DNA of 64,000 nt, taken from assembly GCF_033115175.1 (NCBI RefSeq), contig NC_084835.1, positions 27,733,858-27,797,857 on the forward strand. Reading direction: 5' to 3'. A program made the translations under genes and the position numbers. Positions 23,647 through 36,007 of this stretch are shown here, piece after piece. Under the pieces are notes generated by a model. That model was not told the DNA's origin and ran no database searches. It worked only from the letters and a program-made list of their open reading frames with translations. The stretch is from Lepus europaeus. Lineage: Eukaryota; Chordata; Mammalia; Lagomorpha; Leporidae. Each line of letters opens with the position of its first letter. The first letter of the stretch is position 1.

Positions 23647-25775
23647 CAAAACCCTTACAAACCTGAAACAGAAAGGAACCTCCTCACGTTGGCAGAGGGC
23701 ATCTATGACAACTTACAGGAACCATCCCACTTAAATGGTATCAGAATGAATGTTTTCCTCCAACATTACGACAAAAGCAAGGATATCCACTGTCACTTTT
23801 TTTTTCATTTAACATCAAGCTGAGGTTCTAGCCAATGAAATTAGGCAAGTGAAAGAAATAAAAAGCATCTAGATTACGAAGAGTGAAATTGTTTTATTCA
23901 CAGAGGACATGATCCTGCACATAGAAAATTCTAAGACATCTGCAAGCACACACACAAACTGTTAGAACTATCAACAAGTGTGGCAGGGTCACAGAATGCA
24001 AGACTAATATACAGAAATCAATTGTATTCCTAAATGTGAGCAAGGAACAATCCACAAATGAAATTTAGAATTCCATTTACAATACAATAAAAATAATGAT
24101 ACCTAAAAGAAGTTGAAGATTGTACACTGAAAATTACCAAGCTTTGCTGAGGCAAATTAAATAAAATAAAATTTGAGCACATGAAAAGATATTCCCTATC
24201 CAGGGATTGCAAGATCCAATATTATTAAGATGTCAGGTCTCTAAAAATTAATGTATAGATAAATGTAATAACTATCAGAATTCTAGGAGATTTTTTGGGG
24301 GGACAGGAATTGACAAGAAGATCTTAAAATTTATATGGAAATGGAAATATCTAGAATAGCCATGCAATTTATAAAAAAGATAAAATTGGAAGGTTTTTCA
24401 TCTCTTAGTTTTGAAACAATTAAGCTGCAGTTACCAAAACATCCTGGTACTGGCCTAAAGATAGAATCGAGGATTAGAATTGAGAACCTAGGAATAAATC
24501 ATTACATCTGTAATCAGTCGATTTTTGACCAAATGCCAAGGCCACTTACCGAGGAATGGCTGGTCTGTGCAACAAATGGTGCTGGGAGAATCAGATTCTG
24601 ATACATAATATGATAAACTTCCATCCTCACTTCATACAGGACACCAAAATCAACTAAAATGCATTATAGACTTAAATGTAAGAGGTAAAACAAAAAAACT
24701 CTTAGAAGAAAACAGAAAGCGAACCTTCCAGATCATGAGTTAGGTCAAGATGTCTCGGGCACAATATTAAAAAACACCAGTCTATAAAAGAAAAAGTTGC
24801 CAAATTAGACCTCAGCAAAATTCAAAACTTTTGACCTTCAAAAGATACCTTTAAGAAAATGAGAATACAAGAAACACACTAGGGGGAAATACTCGCTGAA
24901 CAGATACCCATAAAGGACTTGCATTTAGAATTCACAAACAACACCCACAACTCAATTATGAGAAGACAAAACCCAACCAAGAAATGGGAAAAAATAGGTA
25001 TAAGCAGAGTTTTCTCTAAAATATGTATGCATATACGTATTTATAAATAGCTAATAAACACATGAAAAAGAGTTCAACCCATTAGAGAAATGTAGATGAA
25101 AACCAGAATGAGATAACATTTCATAATAAGACTGACCATTAGAAATGTTGGGGATGATGTAGAAAAACAGGAACTCTCTCATACCTAGCGCACGGAAATG
25201 CAAGATGGTGCTGTCACTTTGGAAATACATTGGCAAGTTCTCAAAAAGTTACACACAAAACTTGGGTATAGCAGCCCAATTCTGCTCCTAGGTGGAAAGA
25301 CATGAAAATTTAAGTGCAAGTAAGACTTTCACAGAAGCATCTGTAACATTGCTATTTCTAATAACTGTGAACTAGGACCACCTAAGAGTCCATTGGTTGG
25401 TGCGTGGATAGATAAACTGTGGCACAGCATCCGTGCTCTGGAATACGAGCCATTCATAGTAAGGTGTGAACCACTGACGCATACCATGTCATGGATGAAC
25501 CCTAAAAACACGGTGCTGATCAAAGAAGCTGGCTGCCAGAAAGTACTGATTGATGATTTTATTTACGTGAAATGTCTAGAGAAGGTGAAGTCAGAGAGGC
25601 AGAGAGTGGACCATAGTTGCCTGTGGCCCTGGGTGTGTGCAAGGTTTAATTCCAAGCCAGCATGAGGGTTTTCACGGCAGGGAGGAAAATGGCTGGGATT
25701 GATTGATGGTGATGCTTGCACCATTTGTCAAGTTTCTGAAAATCATGAAATTGGACACTTGTTAAAAAAAAAAAA

Positions 25776-26116
25776 AGCCGGTGCCGTGGCTCACTTGGTT
25801 AATCCTCCGCCTGCAGCGCCGGCACCCCTGGTTCTAGTCCCAGTTGGGGTGCTGGGTACTAGTCTGGTTGCTCCTCTTCCAGTCCAGCTCTTTGCTGTGG
25901 CCCCGGGGAATGCAGTGGAGGATGGCTGAAGTACTTGGGTCCCTGCACCCACATGGGAGACCGGGAGGAAGCACCCAGCTCCTGGCTTTAGATGGGTGCA
26001 GCGCTGGCTGTAGTGGCCATTAGGGGAGTGAACCAATGGAAGGAAGACCTTTCTCTCTGTCTCTCTCTCTCTGTCTATAACTCTACCTGTAAAAAAAAAA
26101 AAAAAAAAAAAAAAAG
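25776..26116 (+). mobile_element. C-type SINE at the L1M 3' end
   Basis: Sense copy of a young type with head 'gccggtgccgtggctcac', 'ctgcagcgccggcacccc', full body, CT stretch and a poly(A) of about 25. It inserted in the A-rich end of the L1. Confidence 0.93.
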
Positions 26117-26119
26117 CGC

Positions 26120-26262
26120 ATGACCCCAGGCAGGTGACTTAACTCCTGTGTGCTTTAGCTTTTTCACCTGTCAAATGAGAATAATGAGAATGTTTACCTT
26201 ATATGGACATCAGGCAGATTAAATGAGATAATACAAGCATGAGGTAAAACTCACTTGCTTCA
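26120..26262 (+). mobile_element. MIR SINE fragment
   Basis: Sense MIR: 'aggcaggtgacttaactcc', 'cctgtcaaatgagaataatg', 'ggcagattaaatgagataat'. Confidence 0.75.
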
Positions 26263-26655
26263 CCGCTGGACGACTTGTAGACAGCTGAATGGCGGTTCAG
26301 ATAGTTACTGAAACAGTGGAACAAAGTTCCGGAAGAATAAGAGAAGTTCATTTCTTTTATGGACGATGCTAGTATATATTATAAATGCCTTACCTCTTAT
26401 CTATCCTGAAGTCTCTATCAGCAGCATGGAACACTGGAAGAAAAGGGAAAAAAAATCTTGTGGGAAACATAACATATGGCTTAATCGGTCAAATAAGCAA
26501 AGAATTGGGTTTAAGCAATGATAAAACTAGGATTTATCATTTCTGTTTACTAAATTCTAGCTTAATAGAAGCAAAAGAGATGTTAATCAAAATAAACTTC
26601 AATCAAGATACAGTAAATGTTTTTTTATTATTTAAAATATTTAAGTAGGACAAGA
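26263..26655. other. Unassigned AT-rich stretch
   Basis: No gene recognised. An 87-codon frame at 26385-26648 is AT-driven and has no protein-family features. Confidence 0.45.
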
Positions 26656-26757
26656 ATTCTTCAAAATATTCATGGATGAATGAAATCAGAAGATAAGTTT
26701 ATTTTGGGGCAAAACATTTTGAAGTCCGTGCATATGTGGCTCTTTTAAAAATTTGTG
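26656..26757 (+). mobile_element. Half of a MITE-like inverted-repeat element
   Basis: One arm of the 45438-45646 family: 'ttcttcaaaatattcatgg', 'agaagataagtttattttgg', 'ggcaaaacattttgaagtcc', 'gtgcatatg'. The other arm is missing and a C element follows. Confidence 0.6.
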
Positions 26758-27045
26758 TAGGGGCCCGTGTCATGGCGTAGCGGGTTAAGCCACTGCCTCT
26801 GAAGTCAGCATAGCATACGGTTGCTGATTCCAGTCCTGGCTGCTCCACTTCCAATCCAGCTCTCTGCTGTGGCCTGAGGAAGCAGTGGAGGATGGCCCAA
26901 ATCCTTGGGACCCTATACCCATGTGGGAGGCCAGGAAAAATCTCCTGGCTCCTGGCTTCAGATCAGACTAGGCCCAGCCATTGCAGCCATTTGGGGAGTG
27001 AACCAGCAGATGGAAGACCTCTCTATATCTCCATCTCTTCCATCT
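26758..27045 (+). mobile_element. C-type SINE, left arm of a tail-to-tail pair
   Basis: Sense copy from 'aggggcccgtgtcatggcg' to the CT stretch at 27019-27045. Its A tail is absent and it joins an antisense copy directly. Confidence 0.9.
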
Positions 27046-27288
27046 CTCTATCTCTTCCATCCACTGGTTCACTCCCCAAATAGCTGCAAAGCCAAGAGCC
27101 AGGAACTCCATCTGGGTCCCCTAAATGGATGCAGCAGCCCAAGCACTTGGGCCATCTTCTGCTTTTCCCAGGTCATTAGCAGGGAGCTAGATAGGAAGTG
27201 GAGCAGCTGGGACTTGAACCAGTACCCGTAAGGGATGCCAGCACCACAGACGGTGGCTTTACCTGCTATGCCACACCACCAGCCCCTA
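27046..27288 (-). mobile_element. C-type SINE, right arm of a tail-to-tail pair
   Basis: Antisense copy beginning at 'ctatctcttccatccactgg' and ending 'ctatgccacaccaccagcc'. Its CT/A tail is missing at the junction, giving an inverted repeat of about 240 bases per arm. Confidence 0.9.
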
Positions 27289-28264
27289 TTATAGCATATT
27301 TATAACAGCAAATAATCATAAATATTCCGAAGTACGAAAATGTTACAAGTACATTCATGCAGTAGAATTCTAGGCAGACAGTAAAAAGAATAAGGTAGTT
27401 ATATATACAGATGTGGAAAAATATACACATATGTGATTAATTAAAAATGCATATTGCAAAACATGTATGATTTTTTAATTTTATAGAAACAAAAAAATGT
27501 GCGTATACATCAGAAACTAGTCTGTGTGGACAGGCACTAAACTGCTCATAGCTTTGGATGGGAAAGCTTGAATGGTTTTCATGACATGAACTAGTCTTTG
27601 AGAAGATGAGAACGAGAAGTAACCAGTGTGCTTGAATGCACTGAGATTTCACAACTGAGGTCAAGTTATTCCCTGTGTTCCAGCGATACTCAGACAAAAT
27701 TCAGTTCGCAGCTGAGTCAAATCTCAACCGTTTCCTGTTTCTAGTGGACACCCACAGAGCCCAGACCTACGGAATTCTGTCGGTAACAATTTCCATTACA
27801 GTTGTGAGATTTGCAGGTGAGCCTTGAAAGTGGCACCAACTCCCAAGAGGCCTATGTGCAACCCAGATAAGGTTTAGGGGGCTTGAGCACAAGGGCTGCT
27901 GGTGGGAGTTGAATGAGGGTGTTTTATTTGGTTTGGGGAGGTGGCCTCGACCTCTCTCTGGCTCAACAGGGTGTTTTGGTTTGCACCTGGCTCTGTTCTG
28001 TTCAGGTGCAGTTTTTGTTTGTTTTGTACACAACATGCTCAAAATAGCGATGTGGCTCAGTACCTCCACCTCAGGAAATTCATATGTGGGTGCAGGTTGG
28101 CAAAGTTGCTAACAGAGCAGTGGGTGTTTGTGGTTAAGGTCTTCACTCTGCTCCTGGTGGGTTTGGAGTTGAAGCTGGATACATGTCAGCTTGGAGGGGC
28201 TTGTTCTGGGGAGTCCTGTTTCCAGCCTGTGTCAGAGGACAGACTTGCTCATCTTAATGCGGAG
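27289..28264. other. Unassigned stretch
   Basis: AT-rich to about 27700, then mixed. No gene or repeat recognised. Overlapping frames near 27770-28285 on both strands look like chance. Confidence 0.45.
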
Positions 28265-28380
28265 AGAAGGATAATCCTGCCTTAAAGGAGTATTTTGAGA
28301 GTTAAGTAAAATATCTAAAATGCCTCCCTCAGTGCCTGACCCATGGCTGGGATTCTTCAGTGGCAGCCACTATTCTGATT
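28265..28380 (+). mobile_element. MIR SINE 3' fragment
   Basis: Sense MIR 3' half: 'gagagttaagtaaaatatc', 'aaaatgcctccctcagtgcc', 'tgacccatggctgggattc'. Confidence 0.5.
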
Positions 28381-29618
28381 AATATTTTAGAGGAGAAGTT
28401 CAGGATCAAATTCCTATTTTTCTAGGCCTTCATCTTCTTTATTTGTGCTTCCTACCCTCGTAGCACCGAGAGCAATTTGATAAATGGAATTGGAAGCCGA
28501 CAAAATTACTGCAAGGTTTCCTTCTGGACCATCAGAGCTTCTGTCCTAAGTCCGCAGGAAGAAGAATCTTCTGTTCGTTTTGACTATCTCTCACCATGGC
28601 TCAATTCTCTGAAAATTTGTATTGGTCATTAAGAAACCCCCCCCCCCCCAAAGGTATCTGTTCACTTAATGATTCTGGACTTTCACTTTTAAAAATTCTT
28701 ATATAATTTTTTGAACATTGTTTTTAAATGAAGCAAGTTTTGGCATGTTAAATTTATTCCCAGAGATGGCATTAGACCATGTTCCTGCATGGGCTCCCTT
28801 GGGTAGATGTAATGTACTTCCACATTCCTAAAATGCTTTTATAATAGCTTCATAATTACAAATGATGCTTTTGAAATGTGTTGCCTTTTCCGAAGGAGAG
28901 TGGCTCTGGCGTGCACATTTGGTGAATTTTGCTTGTTCCTTAACGCTTCAGCATCACTGGCTCCTAGGAGGGAAAGGTTGAGCCACACAGGCAGCCAGTT
29001 CAGCTGCAGGAGTGGTCAAAGCCAGACAGTGTTTACACATGGTCAGCATCGCGTGGCAGCCATGAGGTTGCTGTATTCCTTGTCAGATTTATTTAATAAT
29101 GTAATTTAACAATTGAGAGAAGTAGGTACTTGGAAAAAAATCGCCCTTCAGTGGAGAAATGTAAATAGCACATTTATATTTCTGAAACAATTTTTTTTTA
29201 ACAGAGGACCAGGAATTCCTTTCAGTGTAATAATTCAGTATCCTCTCTACAGTATTGTGAACTTCCGGTGCATTATCCTTTGTTCTGTGCCCATAACAGG
29301 GAAACATGGCACCATACATGGCCCAAGTGCTGCCCCTTACAGCCTCATTCCCATACTCCCTCTCCCTCCTTGTTTTCCTCTCCCCTCCCATATCCATCAT
29401 GGGCATTGCCAATCATCCACCAAATGATTTTTCACTGAGCCTGGATAAGACCTCAGAATCTCTTCAAATACTGAGTTCTGCATAACTGCTTTTAGGTAGC
29501 TGTTTAGAGAGGAGAAGAACTATTAATCTGTGATTCATCAATATATTGATCATGTAGCTAGCCAGTTTAGGCAATGCAGCTCCTAAATCAATTGGTTCAA
29601 ATTTCAAAATAATCAGGA
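28381..29618. other. Unassigned stretch with a poly(C) run
   Basis: No gene or repeat recognised. A run of 13 C is at 28637-28649. Frames of about 105 codons at 29089-29427 occur on both strands over the same bases. Confidence 0.45.
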
Positions 29619-29966
29619 GTGGGTGTTGTGGCTCAGTAAGTTAAGCCACTGCTGGCAATGCCAGCTTTCTGTATCAGAGTGCCAGTTTGAGTCCTGGCTG
29701 CTCCACTTCTGATCCAGTTCCGTGCTAACATGCCTGGGGAAGCAGCAGAGGTGGCTCAAGTGCTTGGGCCCCTGCCATGCGTGTGAGAAACTAAGCTGGA
29801 GTTACTGGCTCCTGACTTCAGTCTGGCCCAGGTTTGGCTATTGTAGCCATTTTGGGAGTGAACTAGTGGATGGATGATCCCTCTCTCACTAGCTCTGCCT
29901 TTCCTCTTTATCTGTCTCTCTTTCTGTCACTCTGCCTTTCAAAGAAATAAATCTTTCCAAAAAAAT
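29619..29966 (+). mobile_element. C-type SINE
   Basis: Sense copy with head 'gtgggtgttgtggctcag', 'agtgccagtttgagtcctgg', body, a long CT stretch and an 'aaataaatctttcc' tail. Flanks 'aataatcagg' and 'aaaaatcagc' may be the duplication. Confidence 0.92.
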
Positions 29967-31519
29967 CAGCCAAAGTATTTTTGGACATAATATAAATTAA
30001 AAATTGTTCATTTTTAGCCAAGATGGTTGCTTTCTAAACTACTGGTTCAGTGTAACATTGGTAAAGCTTGAACAACCCTCTAATTAAAAACAGTGTGTAA
30101 GTGGTATTACAGGGAGACAATTTGTGCAACAGCTGACACTTGGGCAGGATCAGACCAGCTAAATGTGAAAGTGTCCAAACCTTCTCTTGCTTTGGAACAC
30201 ATTTCTCAGTGCCCTTCATTCTTTGCTGTTCTCACAGCTTATAATATAGTTGTTTTCCACCCCATGAAAATTCATCACCATACCCCAGCCTTGTGGCAGA
30301 TGGAGAGATCTCTGGCCCGGCATCATTCTGGAGAACTTCCCTGCCTGCTCCCTTCCACTGAACAGTTTTCAACTTGTACGGAGGAGCTACAAAATCCGAC
30401 GCTTATGCCATATACCAGCCACAGGCACAAAAATCCCGCAGCCTGGTCAGGGCAGGGGCACGGGGCAGCAAAGGACCATCTTCTCCTTACACTTGGCTCA
30501 TGTCGCAGCTCCGTCAATCCCCTGGATGAGATGCCAGGGAATACAGGACCCTCCCCAACTTCCTCATCTCAGTTTCCCTTGCTGAGTGCAGCCACAGAGC
30601 CGGGAGGAGACAGCGTGACACCCCTGTGCCCCCCAGCACAGTCTCTAAGACTTTTTTCTTGGTGACAGATTCCACTGTAACAATGTTGACATGCTGTTAT
30701 TTAGAGATGAGGAAAAGACATGAAAAGAAAACAGACAAGATTGTCAAAAAGGGATTCTATTTTTAGCAACTGCCTTCCTTACCAACCAGCAGGGCCTGTG
30801 CCTGTCCCGGTCCCCCAGGCTCAGTCACCCCAGCCTTAGCTCAGGGGAGGCCTCTGGCTGATCCCAGGGTCGATGTGCATGTCCTGCGGGTCCGTGACCT
30901 TGACACAAGCGGTCAGTGTAGATGAGGCCGGCGCCCTGGCTGTGTACCTTCTGTGTCTTTCCGTGAGAGCGGCCGGCTCCTAAGGGGAGGGAAGTGTCAG
31001 GCTCTGAGCAGGCACCCGGGTTTGCCGTCCCCAGGGCAGCTCCTGTGCAATGACCGACTACTCCATTCTCTTTTATTTGGAAAACTTGAGATGTTTTTGT
31101 TAAATTCCTGATGACGACAGGGCTTTTGGTCTAAAGTGTCTCTTATTTTCAGTTTGATAATACGTGGCTCCGTGCTCACCCAGGGTTGCATCCACCAGTG
31201 GTCCAGGGTTACTAATGCCTCTTTTGCATATGAAACGAACACGGCATACAGGGGTCTGAGCGTTCAGGTGCATGGATTTGAGCAGCGGCCTAGGGTGCCA
31301 TGGAATATCCTCTTAAAGCAGTAGCAGCATTTTCATGCCCTCGTGGCCAGTCCTGGGGGTATGAAATCAGGGCAAAATTTCCATTCCTTTGATGATACCT
31401 CTGCTATAGCAGACTTATTCTGAATATCAGGCCATGAAGATCATTCTAGCACTCAGTGAATATTGATTTGATTCCTGCCATGGGGATACTAGTAGTGCCC
31501 AGGGCACCTGTGTTAGGTG
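29967..31519. other. Unassigned unique stretch
   Basis: No repeat recognised. A 190-codon frame at 30093-30665 (+) is open but has no recognised domain, no splice context, and is paralleled by frames on the other strand. A GC-rich block is at 30790-31000. Confidence 0.45.
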
Positions 31520-31857
31520 CACTTTTTTTTTTTTTAAAGATTTATTTATTTTTATTTGAAAGGCAGAATTAACAGAGAGGTAGAGACAGAGGCAGAGAGA
31601 GATATTCCATCCACTGGTTCACTCCTCAAGCGGCCACAATGGTCGCTGGGCCAATCTGAAGCCAGGAGCCAGGAGCTTCTTCCAGGTCTCCCATGTGGGT
31701 GCAGGGGTCCAAGGACTTGGGCCATCCTCCACTGCTTTCCCAGGCCATAGCAGGAAGCTGGATTGGAAGTGGAGTTTCCGGGTCTCAAACTGGTGCCCAT
31801 ATAGGATGCTGGTACTGCAGGCAGTGGCTTTACCCCCAGCACCACAGTGCCCACCCA
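31520..31857 (-). mobile_element. C-type SINE
   Basis: Full antisense copy. The flank 'ttaggtgc' (31513) recurs diverged as 'ttaggcgc' (31858). Poly(T) is at 31525-31535. Confidence 0.92.
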
Positions 31858-31904
31858 TTAGGCGCTTCTAATGGTTGTTAGGAACACAGCAAAGAAGACA
31901 AAAG

Positions 31905-32125
31905 TTTGTGGGGCTGGTGCTGTGGCACACTGGGTTAAGCTGGCTGCTAGCAACACTGGCATCCCAACTGGAGCACTAGTTGGAATCTCGTCCATTCCAC
32001 TTCCAGTTTAGCTCCCTGCTGATGCACCTGGGAAAGCAGCAGAATGTGGCCTGAGTTCTTGGGCCCCTGCCACTCACATGGGTGATCTGGGTGATCCCTC
32101 CCACCCATGAGGGAGACCAGTTCCA
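31905..32125 (+). mobile_element. C-type SINE, truncated, facing an antisense copy
   Basis: Sense copy with head 'tggggctggtgctgtggcac' to a body that breaks off near 'catgagggagaccag'. It lacks the CT stretch and tail. Confidence 0.85.
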
Positions 32126-32156
32126 CATTAAAGTGGAGTTAAACTTTTGTTTGAGT

Positions 32157-32346
32157 AAGGAGCTTCTTCCGGGCCTCCCACACGGGTATAGGCAAGGGCC
32201 CAAGGAGTTGGGCCATCTTTACTGCTTTCCCAGGCCATAGCAGAGAGCTGGATCGGAAGTGGAGCAGCCGGGACTAGAACTGGCACCCATATGGGATGCC
32301 AGCACTTCAGGCCAGGGCTTAACCTGCTGTGCCACAGCGCCAGCCC
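32157..32346 (-). mobile_element. C-type SINE, truncated, antisense
   Basis: Antisense copy that starts mid-body at 'aaggagcttcttccgggcc' and ends with the head 'tgtgccacagcgccagccc'. The tail half is missing. About 30 non-SINE bases separate it from the sense partner. Confidence 0.88.
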
Positions 32347-32349
32347 CAT

Positions 32350-32530
32350 TGTCTTTTTTTTTTTTTCTTTTTAAGAATTTATTTATTTGAATGACAGAGG
32401 GAGAGAGACTGACAGAGCACTCCCATCTGCTGGTTTACATTACTAGGAAGCTAGAGTCAGAAGCAGAGCTGAGATTCAAACCCAGGCATCCCAAGTACCA
32501 TCTTGACGACTGAGCCAAGTACTTGTTCCT
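32350..32530 (-). mobile_element. Old C-type SINE with internal deletion
   Basis: Antisense copy: poly(T), 'gaatttatttatttgaatg', then a jump to 'aggaagctagagtcagaagc' and the head end 'gactgagccaagtacttg'. The middle of the body is deleted. Confidence 0.75.
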
Positions 32531-33255
32531 ACAAATATTTCAAGAGTTAAATCTGACAGCTTAGAAGGTATAGCAGGGATGCAGCAGTCTAGTGGCTGCT
32601 TGGGGTACCTGTATTCCACACCAGCCAAGTTCTTCATTGATGTAGCTGTCCTTGCCCTTCTTTTGCGGGTGAAATTGAAGAGGATACTTTTGGTTCATAG
32701 GTAGGCCGTGTATCAATCAAGGTAGACAATAATGCATTGTGGCAACAAATAATCCCAAGTATCACTGGCTCAGCACAGCCAATACTTACTTCTCTCCCAT
32801 GTGTAGTCTCCTGTACGCCACAGCAAACCTCCCAAGCAGCGGCCGTGTGTTCATACCAGGTCCATGCTGACTCTCTTTTCTGTGATCCCCAGGGCAGGGT
32901 GAGAGAACATGGGAGAGTGGAGCAGTGCCAATTAGATGCCTCTGCAGATGGAATGGGACAGAGCACTTCCGGGCTCACAGGAGGAATGCTAGTCACTGGG
33001 CCATGTTCAACGTCAAGGGCATGAAATGCTCTCCTCCCATGAGTCTGGAAGTGGAAGATACCTGGACACTGAAGAGAAGAGCGCCTCTCTGTCAGCCTCC
33101 ATCACAATCCAGGGGCACTTTTGACTCTTCTTTGATTAGTACACTGGAAAAAAAGAAACAAATACATGATACTTTCTTTAGTATGACAGTGATGAGATCG
33201 ACATGGGCAGTGCTTCGAGGTGATTGAAATGATTGTGCCACAAAAATTAAAAGTA
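32531..33255. other. Unassigned stretch, possibly an ancient repeat
   Basis: No gene. Words such as 'caaataatcccaagtatcac' and 'agatggaatgggacagagc' suggest an ancient medium-reiteration repeat at about 32700-33030, but I cannot assign it. Confidence 0.4.
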
Positions 33256-33630
33256 GCTAAGATAAGGGCAAGATTGTCGTGGCTTACCTGGGGGCTTCTA
33301 AGGTGATCACAGTGGTCCTTGAAAGTGGAAGAGGGAGGTGGAAGAGAGACTACAAACAGGGAGAGCTGCATGAGGAAGACTTAGCTGCCACTTGCTGGCT
33401 TTGGAGATGGGGAAGGAGCCACTGGGGTCTAGAAACCGGATCCCAGATGGGGTTTCTCTCCTGGAGCCTCCAGAAGGAACTCCGTGAGCCCCACTGACAC
33501 CTTGATGCCGTCCAGTGGCACTCATTTAGGATTTCCTGCCTCCAGAGCTGTGGAATCATAAGCTCGTGTGGTTTCAAGCTGGGAGGTTTGTAGTCTCTTG
33601 TTACAACAGCAATAGGAGACTAGAACATGT
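33256..33630 (+). mobile_element. MLT1-type MaLR LTR
   Basis: Sense LTR: 'ggagagctgcatgaggaag', 'ggtttctctcctggagcctc', 'tgacaccttgatgccgtcc', 'cctgcctccagagctgtgg', 'ggaggtttgtagtctcttg' and 'caataggagactagaac' at the end. This order matches the 3' half of an MLT1 LTR. Non-coding. Confidence 0.65.
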
Positions 33631-34010
33631 CCCAGGACTTCATTCAAAGAAGGATTAGAGCAGAAGGTTGGCATTTCCTAGAAAATACGGAATTAGAGTC
33701 TCTTCTTGTCAAGATGCTTCCAAAAGTCCTGAGAAGTCTCTGTGGGAAGGAAAGGGAGCTGGAAAGGCACATTTGCTGGGAAAACGATAAAGATGCATCT
33801 TTTCTGGTCTACTCCTAAGTATGGTGGTGAGGAGCTCACATAGAATAAAGGAAGGGTAGGAACGTGGAGTGCTCCAATTTTATGAGAATTTCACATGGCA
33901 CTAGAAAAACTACGTATTTTTAGGCTAAAGTTTAACAAGTATTCAGAGAAGTGACAGATGGGTGGGTTTGGAACAAGTAAGGGCTGACATGTTAGAAGAT
34001 GGCTTTGTAG
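33631..34010. other. Unassigned stretch
   Basis: No gene or repeat recognised. Confidence 0.4.
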
Positions 34011-34357
34011 GCCGGCGCCACGGCTCACTAGGCTAATCCTCCGCCTTGCGGCGCCGGCACACCAGGTTCTAGTCCCTGTCGGGGCGCCGGATTCTGTCCT
34101 GGTGGCCCCTCTTCCAGGCCAGCTCTCTGCTGTGGCCCAGGAGTGCAGTGGAGGATGGCCCAAGTGCTTGGGCCCTGCACCCGCATGGGAGACCAGAATA
34201 GGCGCCTGGCTCCTGCCATTGGATCAGCGCAGTGTGCCAGCCACGGCGGCCATTGGAGGGTGAACCAATGGCAAAAAGGAAGACCTTTCTCTCTGCCTCT
34301 CTCTCTCACTGTCCACTCTGCCTGACAAAAAATTAAAATAAAATAAAATAAAAAAAA
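34011..34357 (+). mobile_element. C-type SINE, young subfamily
   Basis: Sense copy with an intact CpG-rich head 'aggccggcgccacggctcac', 'gcggcgccggcacacc', the insert 'gcagtgtgccagccacggcg' found in the young type, and an A-rich tail 'aaaataaaataaaat'. Confidence 0.95.
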
Positions 34358-34462
34358 AGACTTTGGGAATAAAGATTAGAATTGCAAATAATGCGCATAC
34401 CCTCTGTCTTGAGTTTAGGGTGTAGGCAGAGTGAAGAGCAAGGTTCCAGCTCAAGTGAAGAC

Positions 34463-34510
34463 TGTGTGTGTGCGCGCGCGTGCGTGCGCGCGCACGCATG
34501 CGTGTACACA
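34463..34510. repeat. 48-base alternating pyrimidine-purine tract
   Basis: Unbroken alternation of tg, cg and ca steps including a 'gcgcgcgcg' block. Strong Z-DNA potential. Confidence 0.9.
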
Positions 34511-34573
34511 GAGGGCTTCAATATGTAAATAGAAAATTTGCATGATCTTTCATTTCCACTTTTGAAGCCCCCC

Positions 34574-34600
34574 ATACACACACACACATGCACACACATA
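34574..34600. repeat. (CA)n alternating tract
   Basis: 27 bases of unbroken purine-pyrimidine alternation, 63 bases from the preceding tract. Confidence 0.85.
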
Positions 34601-34639
34601 AGAAGGTTTTAAAAAGTTTGTGACAAAGTGGTAAGTTTA

Positions 34640-34902
34640 GGAGCAGATTTTTGGCACAGCTCTTCAGTTGCCACTTGGGATGTCCGTATCCCATTGCAGA
34701 GCGCCTGGTTTGAGTCGCTGTTCCTCTACTCACAATGCGGAATTCTTGTTAACGTGCAGCTTGAGAGGCAGCAGGTGATGACTCAAGTACTTGGATTCCT
34801 TCAACCCATGAGGAAGACCCGGATGGAGTTCTGGGCTCCTGGCTTCAGCCTGGCCCAGACCCGTCTGTTATGGCCATTTGGAGAATGAAACAGCAGATGG
34901 AA

Positions 34903-34958
<56 letters not shown>

Positions 34959-34974
34959 ATTCTCTCCACTTCAA
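34640..34974 (+). mobile_element. Old C-type SINE with long (TC)n
   Basis: Sense copy: 'gatttttggcacagctcttc' head, 'gcctggtttgagtcgctg', body, then (TC)n at 34906-34953. The tail merges with an inverted-repeat element. Confidence 0.88.
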
Positions 34975-35165
34975 AAAAATGAGAAAATGGAAAAAAAAGG
35001 GATCAGTTTATTGTGGTGCAAAAGTTTTGAGGTCCATGCATAGTTTTTTTCATGAGCTGCACTTTTCATGAACTATTTGATGCTCTCTCATATAGCATGG
35101 ATTTGAAAATTCTTACACCAAAATAAGCTTATAATTTAATTCTATTTTCTGTAAAGTTTTTGAGA
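34975..35165 (+). mobile_element. MITE-like inverted-repeat element, nearly complete
   Basis: Arms: 'gggatcagtttattgtgg', 'tgcaaaagttttgaggtcc', 'atgcatag', then the inverted arm 'agcatggatttgaaaattc', 'caccaaaataagcttataat', 'ttaattctattttctg', 'taaagtttttgag'. It pairs with the 45438-45646 copy. A SINE adjoins one end and the ATP5MC3 retrocopy the other. Confidence 0.6.
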
Positions 35166-35174
35166 AGACATTTC

Positions 35175-35904
<730 letters not shown>

Positions 35905-36007
35905 TTACTCGAAGGGTCTTATTTATAATGACCAGCAGCTGTATCACATACAGAGAGGGAAGACTGGCTCTGAGTAAAGACTGTTGAAAGCTCTGCTCAA
36001 GGAGCGC

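Noticed and set aside
30093-30665. A 190-codon open frame as a gene
   Set aside because: No family features, no clear splice or polyadenylation context, and a competing frame on the opposite strand.
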